Positions 46,704 through 55,137 of a stretch of 64,000 nucleotides of DNA are shown in pieces. The translations under genes were made by a program, and so were the position numbers. The notes beneath the pieces were generated by a model. That model was given only the letters and a program-made list of their open reading frames with translations. It was not told where the DNA came from and made no database searches. The stretch's first letter is position 1, and every line of letters starts with the position of its first letter. The stretch is from JAXMEQ01 sp046348225 (GTDB lineage: Bacteria > Pseudomonadota > Gammaproteobacteria > Burkholderiales > Burkholderiaceae_C): positions 62,001 to 126,000 of the forward strand of contig JAXMEQ010000006.1 in NCBI GenBank assembly GCA_046348225.1. Reading direction: 5' to 3'.

Positions 46704-47342
46704 TTGGACGCCACCCGCATCATCGCCATCCGCCATGGAGAGACGGCCTGGAACGCAGACACCCGCATCCAGGGGCACATGGACATTCCGCTCAACGACA
46801 CCGGCCAGTGGCAGGCGCAACGCGTGGCGCAGGCACTGGCAGGCGAACCCATCAGCGCCATCTATGCGAGCGACTTGCAGCGCGCCGACGCCACGGCGCG
46901 CGCCATAGCCGCCGTGAGCGGCACCCCGGTGGCGTCGCACAGCGGCCTGCGCGAACGGCACTTTGGCCAGTTTGAAGGCAAGACGTTCGCCGAGATCGAA
47001 GCCCTGTGGCCCGACGACGCGCTGGCCTGGCGCAAGCGCGTGCCGCACTGGGCGCCTGAAGGCGGTGAGTCCCTGCTCGCGCTGCGCGACCGCATCGAGC
47101 AGACCGCCGCCACGCTGGCCGAGCGCCACCGGGGCGAGCAGATCGTGCTGGTGGCCCATGGCGGTGTGCTGGACGTGCTGTACCGCATTGCCACCGGCCA
47201 GGAACTGCAGGCCCCGCGCACCTGGCACCTGGGCAACGCCGCCATCAACCGCCTGCTGTGGACGCCCCAGGGGTTTGCTTTGGTCGGCTGGTCGGACACC
47301 CGGCACCTGGACGACAATGCCCGCGATGAAACCCACACCTGA
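46704..47342 (+). CDS. Histidine phosphatase superfamily protein (GpmB/CobC-like)
   Basis: A 212-residue protein. Catalytic RHGETAWN (phospho-His in RHG) lies near residue 10, LRERHFGQFEGK contains the second-site Glu, and LVAHGG has the late His. The family includes cofactor-independent-looking phosphoglycerate mutases that act as phosphatases; the substrate is unknown. The only good start is TTG at 46704, since no ATG or GTG precedes the RHG motif in frame after the previous stop. It overlaps the next gene by 26 bases. Confidence 0.88.
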   Translation: MDATRIIAIRHGETAWNADTRIQGHMDIPLNDTGQWQAQRVAQALAGEPISAIYASDLQRADATARAIAAVSGTPVASHSGLRERHFGQFEGKTFAEIEALWPDDALAWRKRVPHWAPEGGESLLALRDRIEQTAATLAERHRGEQIVLVAHGGVLDVLYRIATGQELQAPRTWHLGNAAINRLLWTPQGFALVGWSDTRHLDDNARDETHT

Positions 47343-48531
47343 GGCCGACAAGCGGCCGGTGCCCGAAGCCTTGCGCGACCTGATTGGCCAGCCGGTGCAG
47401 GCCATTGACACGCCCGCGCTGGTGGTGGACCTGGACGCCATGCAGCGCAACATTTCGCGCATGGCCGACTTCGCCAGGAAGCACGACATCCGCTGGCGCC
47501 CGCACGCCAAGATGCACAAGAGTGCGGCGCTGGCGCGGCTGCAGATGCAGGCCGGCGCCGTGGGCGTGTGCGTGCAGAAAACCGCCGAGGCCGAGGCCAT
47601 GGTGGCCGGCGGCGTGACCGACGTGTACATCAGCAACGAAGTGATTGCGCCGCACAAGCTCGCGCGCGTGGCGGCACTGGCACACAAGCTGGCGGCCGCC
47701 AACGGGCAGCTGGCGATTGCGGTGGACAGCCTGGACGGCATCACCCGGCTGGCCCAGGCCATGAACGATGCGCGCCCGCGCGCGGCCAGGCCAGCGGTGA
47801 TCGACGTGTTTGTGGAGATTGACGTGGGCCAGCGCCGCTGCGGCGTGCCCCCCGGGGGCGCGGCCGTGCCGCTGGCGCTGGAAATCCGCAAGCACCCGGC
47901 CCTGCGCTTTGCGGGGCTGCAGGCTTACCACGGCCGCGCCCAGCACCTGCGCAGCGCGCAGGAGCGGCGTGACGCCATTGCCGTGGCGGTGGACGACGTG
48001 GTGTTCACCCGCAAGCTGATCGAGGCACAGGGCGTGCCGGTGGACCTGGTCACCGGCGCCGGCACCGGCAGCCTGGTGCTGGAAGCAGCCAGTGGTGTGT
48101 ATGGTGAGCTGCAGGCCGGCTCGTTCATGTTCATGGACGCCGACTACGCACAGAACGAGCGCGACCCGGCGCAGCCGCAGTTCGAGCATGCGCTGTTCGT
48201 CAAGACGCAGGTCATCAGCACCGGCGCCACCCAGGTGGTGTGCGATGCCGGCCACAAGAGCCACGCCATTGATTCCGGCCTGCCGCGCGTGCATGCCTTT
48301 GATGCGGAAAGCGAGCTGGAGTATTTCAACGGTGGCGACGAGCACGGCATCCTGCGCCCTGCGGCGGGCAGCCACCGGCTGCCGGCGCTGGGCCGCTATG
48401 TGTGGCTGGTTCCCGGCCATTGCGACCCGACCGTCAACCTGCACGACTTCATGATTGGCGTCACCGGCGGGCTGCGCAGCGGCAAGGTGGAACGCCTCAT
48501 CAGGGTAGATGCCAGAGGCGCGCTGACCTGA
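47317..48531 (+). CDS. D-threonine aldolase/D-serine dehydratase-like PLP enzyme (DSD1 family)
   Basis: A 404-residue fold-type III PLP enzyme. The PLP lysine is in RWRPHAKMHKSA. The phosphate-binding segment is VTGAGTGS. The C-terminal metal pair is PGHCDPT (His and Asp), needed in the metal-dependent D-threonine aldolase group. It would cleave D-threonine or related 3-hydroxy-D-amino acids. The ATG at 47317 has GGA five bases upstream; a second ATG at 47326 is possible. The overlap with the phosphatase gene suggests one operon. Confidence 0.87.
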   Translation: MPAMKPTPEADKRPVPEALRDLIGQPVQAIDTPALVVDLDAMQRNISRMADFARKHDIRWRPHAKMHKSAALARLQMQAGAVGVCVQKTAEAEAMVAGGVTDVYISNEVIAPHKLARVAALAHKLAAANGQLAIAVDSLDGITRLAQAMNDARPRAARPAVIDVFVEIDVGQRRCGVPPGGAAVPLALEIRKHPALRFAGLQAYHGRAQHLRSAQERRDAIAVAVDDVVFTRKLIEAQGVPVDLVTGAGTGSLVLEAASGVYGELQAGSFMFMDADYAQNERDPAQPQFEHALFVKTQVISTGATQVVCDAGHKSHAIDSGLPRVHAFDAESELEYFNGGDEHGILRPAAGSHRLPALGRYVWLVPGHCDPTVNLHDFMIGVTGGLRSGKVERLIRVDARGALT

Positions 48532-48550
48532 GTGCGCGGAAAATCTGGCC

Positions 48551-50263
48551 ATGACTTCGAGCCAGATCATTGTTCTTGCGACCCCGGTTTTCTTCCTGCT
48601 GATCGCCATTGAATTCGCCTGGGGCTGGGCCCGCGGGCGCAACACCTACCGGCTCAACGACGCCATCACCAGCATCGGCCTGGGCATGCTGAGCCAGATC
48701 AGCGCGGTGTTCACGCGGCTGCTGCGGGTGGGCATCTACACCGCCGTGTATTCATCGGTCGCGCTGTGGCCCGACAACGCCTTCTGGACCACCTGGTACG
48801 GCTGGCTGCTGGCGCTGGTGTTCTACGACTTCTGCTACTACTGGCTGCACCGCGCGGGCCACGAGGTGGCGCTGTTCTGGGCCGCCCATGTGGTGCACCA
48901 CCACAGCCAGGACTACAACCTGTCCACCGCGCTGCGCCAGACCAGCAGCGGCGCGCTGTTTGGCTGGGTGTTCTACCTGCCGATGGCGGTGGCGGGCGTG
49001 CCGCCGCTGGTGTTTGGCGTGGTGGCGCTGGTGGACCTGCTTTACCAGTTCTGGGTGCACACCGAGCAGGTGGACAAGCTCGGCTGGTTTGACCGCTGGT
49101 TCTGCAGCCCCAGCAACCACCGCGTGCACCACGCCGTGAACGACCGCTATGTGGACCGCAACTACGGCGGCATCCTGATTGTGTGGGACCGGCTGTTTGG
49201 CAGCTTCCGGGAAGAAGACGAAAAGTGCGTTTACGGCACCCGCAAGCCCCTGAACAGCTGGGACCCGCTGTGGGCCAATGCCGAGGTGTACTGGGGTCTG
49301 CTCAAGGACAGCTGGCACGCCCGCAGCTGGGCCGACAAGCTGCGCGTGTGGTTCAAGCCGCCGGGCTGGCGGCCGGCCGACGTGGCGGCGCGCTTCCCGG
49401 CGCCGGCGTTTGCCATCGAACAGGTGCAGCAGTACCACCCGCCCATGAGCCGCAGCGTGATGTGGTTTGGCGCCATCCAGTTCCTCGTGCTGCTGCAGGG
49501 TGTGGCGGCGTTTCTGTGGTTTGCCGACGGCCTGCCGCGAGCGCAGGCCGCCGTGTGGCTGGGCGTGCTGGTGGCCAGCCTGTGGGTCATCGGCGCGGTG
49601 CTGCAGGGCCGTATCACCATCACGCAGGCACTGATGGTCGAGTCCGCCGCGCTGGCCACCGCCACGGCAGCGCTGGGGTTGACTGATCTGCACCGGGTGT
49701 TCAAACCCCTCACCCTGCTGCTTGCTATTATTTTTATAGCGTCTCACGCAGACCGGACAAGGGCTACAGGCCGATTTGGCATGTTGTTGATGGCCGCACT
49801 GGCACTCTCGCTGGCGGGCGATGTGTTCCTGATGTTCCCGGGCTACTTCATCCCCGGGCTGGTGGCGTTCCTGCTGGCGCACCTGGCCTACATCGCGCTG
49901 CTGCGCCAGGGGCAGCGCTGGTTCCCGAGCCGGCGCGCGCTGGCGGCCACGCTCGGCGTGGGCGCGGCCATGTACGCCTTCCTCTGGCAGGGCGGTCTGC
50001 CGCCCGCGCTGCGCGCTCCGGTGGCGGCCTATGTGGTGGTGATTGCGCTGATGGCGGCGCAGGCCATCGGCCGCGCCACGGTGCTGCGCGAGCGTGCCGC
50101 CATCGGCGTGGCAGTGGGCGCGGGCTTTTTCATGCTGAGCGATTCGCTGCTGGCCATCAACAAGTTTGTGACGCCGCTGCCGATGGCGCAGGTCTGGGTG
50201 CTGGGCACCTACTACGCAGCGCAGCTGCTCATCGTGCACCACCTGCGGCCGGGTGCGCGATAG
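48551..50263 (+). CDS. Alkylglycerol monooxygenase-like domain fused to a lysoplasmalogenase-like (YhhN/TMEM86) domain
   Basis: A 570-residue membrane protein. Residues ~1-300 are a sterol desaturase/fatty acid hydroxylase domain with His boxes HRAGH (100-104), HVVHHH (113-118) and HRVHH (190-194). Flanking DYNLSTALRQTS and LYQFWVHTE closely resemble animal alkylglycerol monooxygenase as I recall it. Residues ~380-565 match YhhN/TMEM86: LALSLAGDVFLMFPGYF, LVAFLLAHLAYIALL and FFMLSDSLLAINKF. Both activities concern ether lipids (alkyl and vinyl ether bonds). Dispersed repeat copy 9 encodes residues ~391-411 near the junction. The 3' end overlaps the convergent ABC gene by 35 bases. Confidence 0.82.
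   Translation: MTSSQIIVLATPVFFLLIAIEFAWGWARGRNTYRLNDAITSIGLGMLSQISAVFTRLLRVGIYTAVYSSVALWPDNAFWTTWYGWLLALVFYDFCYYWLHRAGHEVALFWAAHVVHHHSQDYNLSTALRQTSSGALFGWVFYLPMAVAGVPPLVFGVVALVDLLYQFWVHTEQVDKLGWFDRWFCSPSNHRVHHAVNDRYVDRNYGGILIVWDRLFGSFREEDEKCVYGTRKPLNSWDPLWANAEVYWGLLKDSWHARSWADKLRVWFKPPGWRPADVAARFPAPAFAIEQVQQYHPPMSRSVMWFGAIQFLVLLQGVAAFLWFADGLPRAQAAVWLGVLVASLWVIGAVLQGRITITQALMVESAALATATAALGLTDLHRVFKPLTLLLAIIFIASHADRTRATGRFGMLLMAALALSLAGDVFLMFPGYFIPGLVAFLLAHLAYIALLRQGQRWFPSRRALAATLGVGAAMYAFLWQGGLPPALRAPVAAYVVVIALMAAQAIGRATVLRERAAIGVAVGAGFFMLSDSLLAINKFVTPLPMAQVWVLGTYYAAQLLIVHHLRPGAR
49724..49783 (+). repeat. Dispersed palindromic repeat, copy 9 (inside the fusion gene)
   Basis: GCTATTATTTTTATAGC, GTCTCACGCAG, GGGCTACAGGCCGATTTGGC. 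It is translated in frame as AIIFIASHADRTRATGRFG. Compare NLIAAHAASTGATGP from copy 7, read in the same frame of the repeat. Confidence 0.87.
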
Positions 50264-50948
50264 GCTCGTCGCGGGCAATCCGCCCGTCGATCAGCTCCAC
50301 CAGCCGGTCGCAGCGCGCGGCCAGCCGCGGATCGTGCGTGACCACCACGAACGAAATGCCGCGCTCGGCGTGCATGCGCCGCAGCTGCACAAACACCTCG
50401 TCCGATGACGCCGTGTCCAGGTTGCCGGTGGGTTCGTCGGCCAGCACCAGCGGCGGCTCCATGACCAGCGCACGCGCGATGGCCACGCGCTGCTGCATGC
50501 CGCCCGACAGCTGGCCCGGCCGCTTGTCAATGGCTTTGGCCAGTCCCACCGCCGCCAGCAGCTCGCGCGCCTTGTCGCGCGCCTTGGGTGTCACGCGGCC
50601 CTCGGCCATCAGCGCCGGCATGGTCACGTTCTCCAGCGCCGTGAAGGCTGGCAGCAGGTGGTGGAACTGGAACACAAAGCCCAGCAGGTTGCGCCGGCGC
50701 AGCGTGAGGGCGGCGTCATCCAGCGCGTGCACCTCTTCGCCCTGCAGGCGGTAGCTGCCGCTGGTCATGCGCTCCAGCAGGCCCACGATGTTCAGCAGCG
50801 TGCTCTTTCCCGAGCCGGACGGGCCGATCAGCGCAATGAACTCGCCCTGGTCCACACGCAGCTGCAGGCCGTGCAGCACCTCGGCCTCGCTGGGCAGCCC
50901 GGCGTTGTAGGTCTTGCGAACCTGGTCCAGCTCGATCAGCGCAGGCAT
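50229..50948 (-). CDS. ABC transporter ATP-binding protein (LolD/MacB-type)
   Basis: A 239-residue nucleotide-binding subunit. Walker A is GPSGSGKST (42-50), the signature is LSGGMQQRVAIARAL, and Walker B is LVLADEPTGNLD. FVFQFHHLLPAFTALENV is typical of the LolD/MacB/FtsE group. Together with the adjacent FtsX-like permease and periplasmic adaptor it makes a tripartite mechanotransmission-type exporter. It is last in its operon, four bases after the permease stop. Its stop lies inside the convergent fusion gene. Confidence 0.93.
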   Translation of the reverse strand: MPALIELDQVRKTYNAGLPSEAEVLHGLQLRVDQGEFIALIGPSGSGKSTLLNIVGLLERMTSGSYRLQGEEVHALDDAALTLRRRNLLGFVFQFHHLLPAFTALENVTMPALMAEGRVTPKARDKARELLAAVGLAKAIDKRPGQLSGGMQQRVAIARALVMEPPLVLADEPTGNLDTASSDEVFVQLRRMHAERGISFVVVTHDPRLAARCDRLVELIDGRIARDEPIAHPAAGGAR

Positions 50949-50952
50949 GGCG

Positions 50953-52179
50953 TCAGATCCGGATGGCCAGCGCCGGGTCCATGGCGGCGGCGCGGCGGGC
51001 GGGCGCAATCGCAGCCAGCACGCCGCACACCGTGGCAATCAGCGCCACCTGCAGCCCCAGCAGCGGTGGCAGCGTGATGGCAAACAGCGGCAGGCCGTCG
51101 GAGCCGCGCACAAAGTTGGTGAACAGCCAGATCATGGCCACCGCCAGAACAAGCCCGAGCGCCGAACCCAGCGCGCCCACCACCGCGCCCTGCACCAGGA
51201 ACAGCCGCAGGATCTGCCCGCGCGTGGCGCCCATGGCACGCAGGATGCCGATTTCGCGGCGCTTTTGCACCACCGACACCACCAGCACGCTGGCAATACC
51301 CAGCACCACCACCACCAGCACCACGGCCCGGATCAGCCCGGTGCTGACCGACTGGGCGTTGAGCGCCGAGACCAGCTGCGCATTGCTCTCCTGCCAGCTC
51401 TCGATCTTGTAGGGGAACTGGCGGCGCAGGCTGTCGGCCAGCGCCTGGGCTGCCCACACGTCCTTCACGGTCAGGTCGATGTTGGTGGCACCGCCGGGCA
51501 GGCCCAGCAGGTTCTGCGCCGCCCGCAGCGGCACGATGACGGTGCGGCGGTTGAGCTCCTTCACGCCCAGGTCCACCAGCGCCGTGACGCGCACCGCGTC
51601 GTTCACGGCGCCGGTCTGCACCGTGAGGCGGTCGCCCACGCGCACGCCCAGATCCGCCGCGAGGTCGCGACCCAGAATGGCCTCGCCGGGCGCCAGCCGC
51701 GCGCTGCCGCTGACCACCTTGCCACGCAGGCCGACGATGCGGTCGTAGCGGTCCAGTTCCACGCCCACGAGTGAGATGGCCTGGGTGGCCTCGCCGCGCA
51801 GGGCCAGGCCACCGCCAGCCACCATGGGCGACACGGCCGCGATGGCCGGCAGGCGTTCGAGCAGCGGCACCAGCGCCTGCCAGTTGGCCACCGAGCGCAG
51901 GCGCTGGGCCCGCGGCTGGGTTTGCGTGAGTCCGGTGGTGCCGGGTTCGGGCGGGGCGGCGGGGGTGACCACGTCGTCCGGTGATCGCAGGCTGATATGC
52001 GCCTGCGCGCCCAGTGTCTTGTCGAGCGTGTTGCCTTGCAGGCCGCTGATCAGCGCCGAAATGTAGGCAATGACCGCCACACCGGCCGCCACCCCCACGA
52101 TGATCAGCAGCGTCTGCATGCGGCCTTCGCGCAGGAAGCGCAGCGCCACGCGCAGTTCAAAGCCGAGCCAGGGCGTCAT
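50953..52179 (-). CDS. ABC transporter permease, FtsX/MacB-type
   Basis: A 408-residue protein. It has one N-terminal transmembrane helix (LLIIVGVAAGVAVIAYISAL), a large periplasmic MacB_PCD-type domain (~50-275), and three C-terminal helices including AVVLVVVVLGIASVLVVSVV, then RREIGILRAMGATRGQI, the FtsX coupling-helix signature. It is an inner-membrane part of an exporter of unknown substrate. It lies between the adaptor and ATPase genes in one operon. Confidence 0.92.
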   Translation of the reverse strand: MTPWLGFELRVALRFLREGRMQTLLIIVGVAAGVAVIAYISALISGLQGNTLDKTLGAQAHISLRSPDDVVTPAAPPEPGTTGLTQTQPRAQRLRSVANWQALVPLLERLPAIAAVSPMVAGGGLALRGEATQAISLVGVELDRYDRIVGLRGKVVSGSARLAPGEAILGRDLAADLGVRVGDRLTVQTGAVNDAVRVTALVDLGVKELNRRTVIVPLRAAQNLLGLPGGATNIDLTVKDVWAAQALADSLRRQFPYKIESWQESNAQLVSALNAQSVSTGLIRAVVLVVVVLGIASVLVVSVVQKRREIGILRAMGATRGQILRLFLVQGAVVGALGSALGLVLAVAMIWLFTNFVRGSDGLPLFAITLPPLLGLQVALIATVCGVLAAIAPARRAAAMDPALAIRI

Positions 52180-52185
52180 GCAGGC

Positions 52186-53481
52186 TCAGCGTCCCATGGC
52201 GTTGCCCAGCGCGGCGCCCGCGTCCGGCGCTGCGCCAGGTGCCGCTGCCTGCCCGGGCTTCCACGCCAGCAGCCGGGCCCGCACGCGCTGGCCATCGTGC
52301 AATGCGCCGCCCACCAGCACGGTCTCGCCCGCAGTCAGGCCCCCCAGCACCTCGGTGGCATCCAGCGTGCGCAGGCCCAGCTGCACGGCACGCGCCCGGG
52401 CCCTGCCGTCGGCGCTGACCAGCACCGTCGGTGAGCCCCCGGGCGTGCTGGCCTGCAGCGCGGCGAGCGGCATGACCAGTGCGCGCTCGCGGCGTGCGGT
52501 TTCCACTTCCACCGACAGGGTCATGTCCTCACGTAAATAGGCCGGTGGTACCTGCAGCAAGGTGAACTTCACTTCCACGGCGCCGCGCTGCGCATCCACC
52601 GCGGGTGCGATGGACAGCACCCGCGCCGCAAACCGCTGCGAGGCAAAGGCATCAGCCACCACCGTGGCGGGCTGGCCCGCCTGCAGCTGGTCCAGGAAGC
52701 GCTCATCCACCTGCGCCAGTAGCTGGGTGGGGCCCGCCAGCGCCAGACTCAGCAGGGGCTTGCCGGGCTGCACGATCTGCCCGGGTTCCACCTCGCGCAC
52801 CAGAACTTTTGCATCGGCCGGGGCCAGCACCACGGCCTGTGCCAGCCGCGCACGGGCCGATTGCGTGGCCGCCTGGGCCAGTGCCAGCTGGGCCTGGGCC
52901 TGCACCAGGTCGGTCCCGGCCTCGGCGTTGGCCTGGGTCTGGGCACGGGCATTGGCTTGCTGGGCCTGCGCCACGTCCACTGCGCGGCGCGCATCATCGA
53001 GCCGCGAGCCGCTCACAAAGCCCTGCGCCACCAGCTGCTCCACCCGCGTGAGTTCAGCCTGCGCGGCACGCAGCGTGGCATCGGCCTGGGCCAGCGCCGC
53101 ACCGGCAGAGGCCCGCCCGGTGCTGCGCAGGCCGGCCAGCCGCGCGGCAGCCTGGCGCTCTGCCGCCACCGCCTGCGTCACTGCGGCGGCCAGCTCGTCA
53201 GACTCCAGCCGCAGCAACGCATCGCCCTTGCGGACCTGGGCGCCCTCGGTCACCAGCACCTGGGCCACCCGGCCGATGATGGTGCTGCCCACATCCACCC
53301 GCGACAGCGTGGCCACCCGCGCCGAAAACTGCAGCGTGCGCACCAGCGGTGCCGGCTGCAGCTGGACAGCGTGCACCTGCGGGCTGCGCAGCGCCAGGCC
53401 GCCCGCCAGCAGCACCGCAGCCAGCACCACGCCCCCCACGATCCAGAGCCCGCGGCGTTGCAGGGGTGTGAGGCTTGCCAT
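52186..53481 (-). CDS. Periplasmic adaptor (membrane fusion) protein, MacA/HlyD-like
   Basis: A 431-residue protein. An N-terminal anchor helix (GLWIVGGVVLAAVLLAGGLAL) is followed by a biotinyl-lipoyl-like domain (IGRVAQVLVTEGAQVRKGDA), a long Ala/Gln-rich coiled-coil hairpin (~100-215), and beta-barrel parts (VLAPADAKVLVREVEPGQIV). It would link the FtsX-type permease to an outer-membrane channel. No TolC-like gene is present here. It is first in the exporter operon, six bases after ruvB. Confidence 0.92.
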   Translation of the reverse strand: MASLTPLQRRGLWIVGGVVLAAVLLAGGLALRSPQVHAVQLQPAPLVRTLQFSARVATLSRVDVGSTIIGRVAQVLVTEGAQVRKGDALLRLESDELAAAVTQAVAAERQAAARLAGLRSTGRASAGAALAQADATLRAAQAELTRVEQLVAQGFVSGSRLDDARRAVDVAQAQQANARAQTQANAEAGTDLVQAQAQLALAQAATQSARARLAQAVVLAPADAKVLVREVEPGQIVQPGKPLLSLALAGPTQLLAQVDERFLDQLQAGQPATVVADAFASQRFAARVLSIAPAVDAQRGAVEVKFTLLQVPPAYLREDMTLSVEVETARRERALVMPLAALQASTPGGSPTVLVSADGRARARAVQLGLRTLDATEVLGGLTAGETVLVGGALHDGQRVRARLLAWKPGQAAAPGAAPDAGAALGNAMGR

Positions 53482-53487
53482 GGCCGG

Positions 53488-54552
53488 TCAGGCCCCGGGC
53501 TCGAACAAGCCGGTATCCGTGCGTGGCGGCGCCACGCCCAGGTGACGGTAGGCTGCCAGCGTGGCGATGCGCCCGCGCGGTGTGCGCTGCAGGTAGCCCT
53601 GCTGGATCAGGTAGGGCTCGATCACGTCTTCAATCGTGTCGCGCTCCTCGCCAATGCTGGCGGCGATGTTGTCCAGCCCCACCGGGCCGCCGTCGAAGCG
53701 GTGGATCACGGCTTCCAGCAGCTTTCGGTCCATCACGTCAAAGCCCTGCGGGTCGACGTCGAGCATGGCCAGCGCCTTGTGCGCGATCTCGCTGGTGATG
53801 CGGCCTGAGCCTTTGACGTCGGCATAGTCGCGCACGCGGCGCAGCAGGCGGTTGGCAATGCGCGGCGTGCCACGCGAACGGCGCGCGATCTCGATGCCGC
53901 CCTCCTCGTCCATCGGCGCGTTCAGCAGGCCGGCGCTGCGCTTGACGATGCGCGCCAGCTCCTCGGCGGTGTAGAACTCCAGCCGCGCCACGATGCCAAA
54001 GCGGTCGCGCAGCGGGTTGGTCAGCATGCCGGCGCGGGTGGTGGCGCCCACCAGGGTGAAGGGCTGAAGGTCGAGCTTGATGCTGCGTGCCGCCGGGCCC
54101 TCGCCGATCATGATGTCGATCTGGTAGTCCTCCAGCGCGGGGTAGAGGATTTCTTCCACCACCGGGCTGAGGCGGTGGATTTCGTCAATGAAAAGAACAT
54201 CGTTCTTTTCCAGGTTGGTCAGCAGCGCGGCCAGGTCTTTCGGCTTTTCCAGCACCGGGCCGGAGGTCTGGCGCAGGTTCACGCCCAGCTCGTGCGCAAT
54301 GATGTGGGAAAGCGTGGTCTTGCCCAGGCCCGGCGGGCCGAACAGCAGCACATGGTCCAGCGCCTCTTCGCGCTTGCGGGCGGCGCCGATGAAGATTTCC
54401 AGCTGCTCGCGCGTCTTGGCCTGGCCCACGTACTCGTCAAACAGCTTGGGCCGCAGCGCACGCTCGATCGCCTCCTCATTGGGCGACGCGGGCGCGGCCG
54501 ACACCACGCGCCGGGAGGGCGGCATTTCGAAGTCGTCGGTCTGGATGCTCAT
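53488..54552 (-). CDS. ruvB: Holliday junction branch migration helicase RuvB
   Basis: A 354-residue AAA+ motor that drives branch migration with RuvA. Walker A is GPPGLGKT, Walker B LFIDEIHRL, sensor region GATTRAGMLTNPLRDRFG, arginine finger RGTPRIANRLLRR, with a C-terminal winged helix. The start follows directly after the ruvA stop (no gap). Downstream the exporter genes run on the same strand, so read-through is possible. Confidence 0.98.
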   Translation of the reverse strand: MSIQTDDFEMPPSRRVVSAAPASPNEEAIERALRPKLFDEYVGQAKTREQLEIFIGAARKREEALDHVLLFGPPGLGKTTLSHIIAHELGVNLRQTSGPVLEKPKDLAALLTNLEKNDVLFIDEIHRLSPVVEEILYPALEDYQIDIMIGEGPAARSIKLDLQPFTLVGATTRAGMLTNPLRDRFGIVARLEFYTAEELARIVKRSAGLLNAPMDEEGGIEIARRSRGTPRIANRLLRRVRDYADVKGSGRITSEIAHKALAMLDVDPQGFDVMDRKLLEAVIHRFDGGPVGLDNIAASIGEERDTIEDVIEPYLIQQGYLQRTPRGRIATLAAYRHLGVAPPRTDTGLFEPGA

Positions 54553-55128
54553 TTACTTCGCCAGTGACTTCAGCGCGAGCTTGATGCCCTCGCTCACGCC
54601 CACATCCCGGGGGAGGGCCTTGACGGCGAGCGCGGCTTCCTTGTCGCTGTAGCCCAGCGCCACCAGCGCCTGCTGGATGTCGGCTTGCGCGTCGCTGGCC
54701 ACGCCCGTGCTGGCGCTGCCCAGATCGGGGCCAAATTTGCCCTTGAGCTCCAGCAGCAGCCGCTCGGCCGTCTTCTTGCCAATGCCGGGTACCTTGACGA
54801 GCCGGCCCGCGTCCTGCGTGGTCACGGCCTGCGCGATGTCGGCCACGCTCATGCCGCTCAGCACGCTGAGTGCGGTGCGCGGGCCCACGCCCGAAATCTT
54901 GATCAGCTGGCGAAACGCCTCGCGCTCGCCCGCGCTGGCAAAGCCGTACAAGATCTGCGCGTCTTCGCGGACCACAAAGTGGGTCAGCAGCGTGACCTTG
55001 TCGCCCAGCACCGGCAGGTTGTAGAAGGTGCTCATGGGCACGTCCACCTCGTAGCCCACGCCGTTGCAGTCCACCAGCACTTGCGGCGGGTTCTTTTCGG
55101 TCAGGGTGCCGTGCAGACGTCCGATCAT
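54553..55128 (-). CDS. ruvA: Holliday junction DNA helicase subunit RuvA
   Basis: A 191-residue junction-binding protein. It has an N-terminal OB fold (MIGRLHGTL, VGYEVDVP), tandem helix-hairpin-helix motifs (LIKISGVGPRTALSVLSG and LVKVPGIGKKTAERLLLEL), and a C-terminal domain that contacts RuvB (QQALVALGYSDKEA). It sits directly before ruvB; no ruvC is seen in the window. It begins 9 bases after an orphan response regulator gene. Confidence 0.97.
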   Translation of the reverse strand: MIGRLHGTLTEKNPPQVLVDCNGVGYEVDVPMSTFYNLPVLGDKVTLLTHFVVREDAQILYGFASAGEREAFRQLIKISGVGPRTALSVLSGMSVADIAQAVTTQDAGRLVKVPGIGKKTAERLLLELKGKFGPDLGSASTGVASDAQADIQQALVALGYSDKEAALAVKALPRDVGVSEGIKLALKSLAK

Positions 55129-55137
55129 CGCAGCGCC

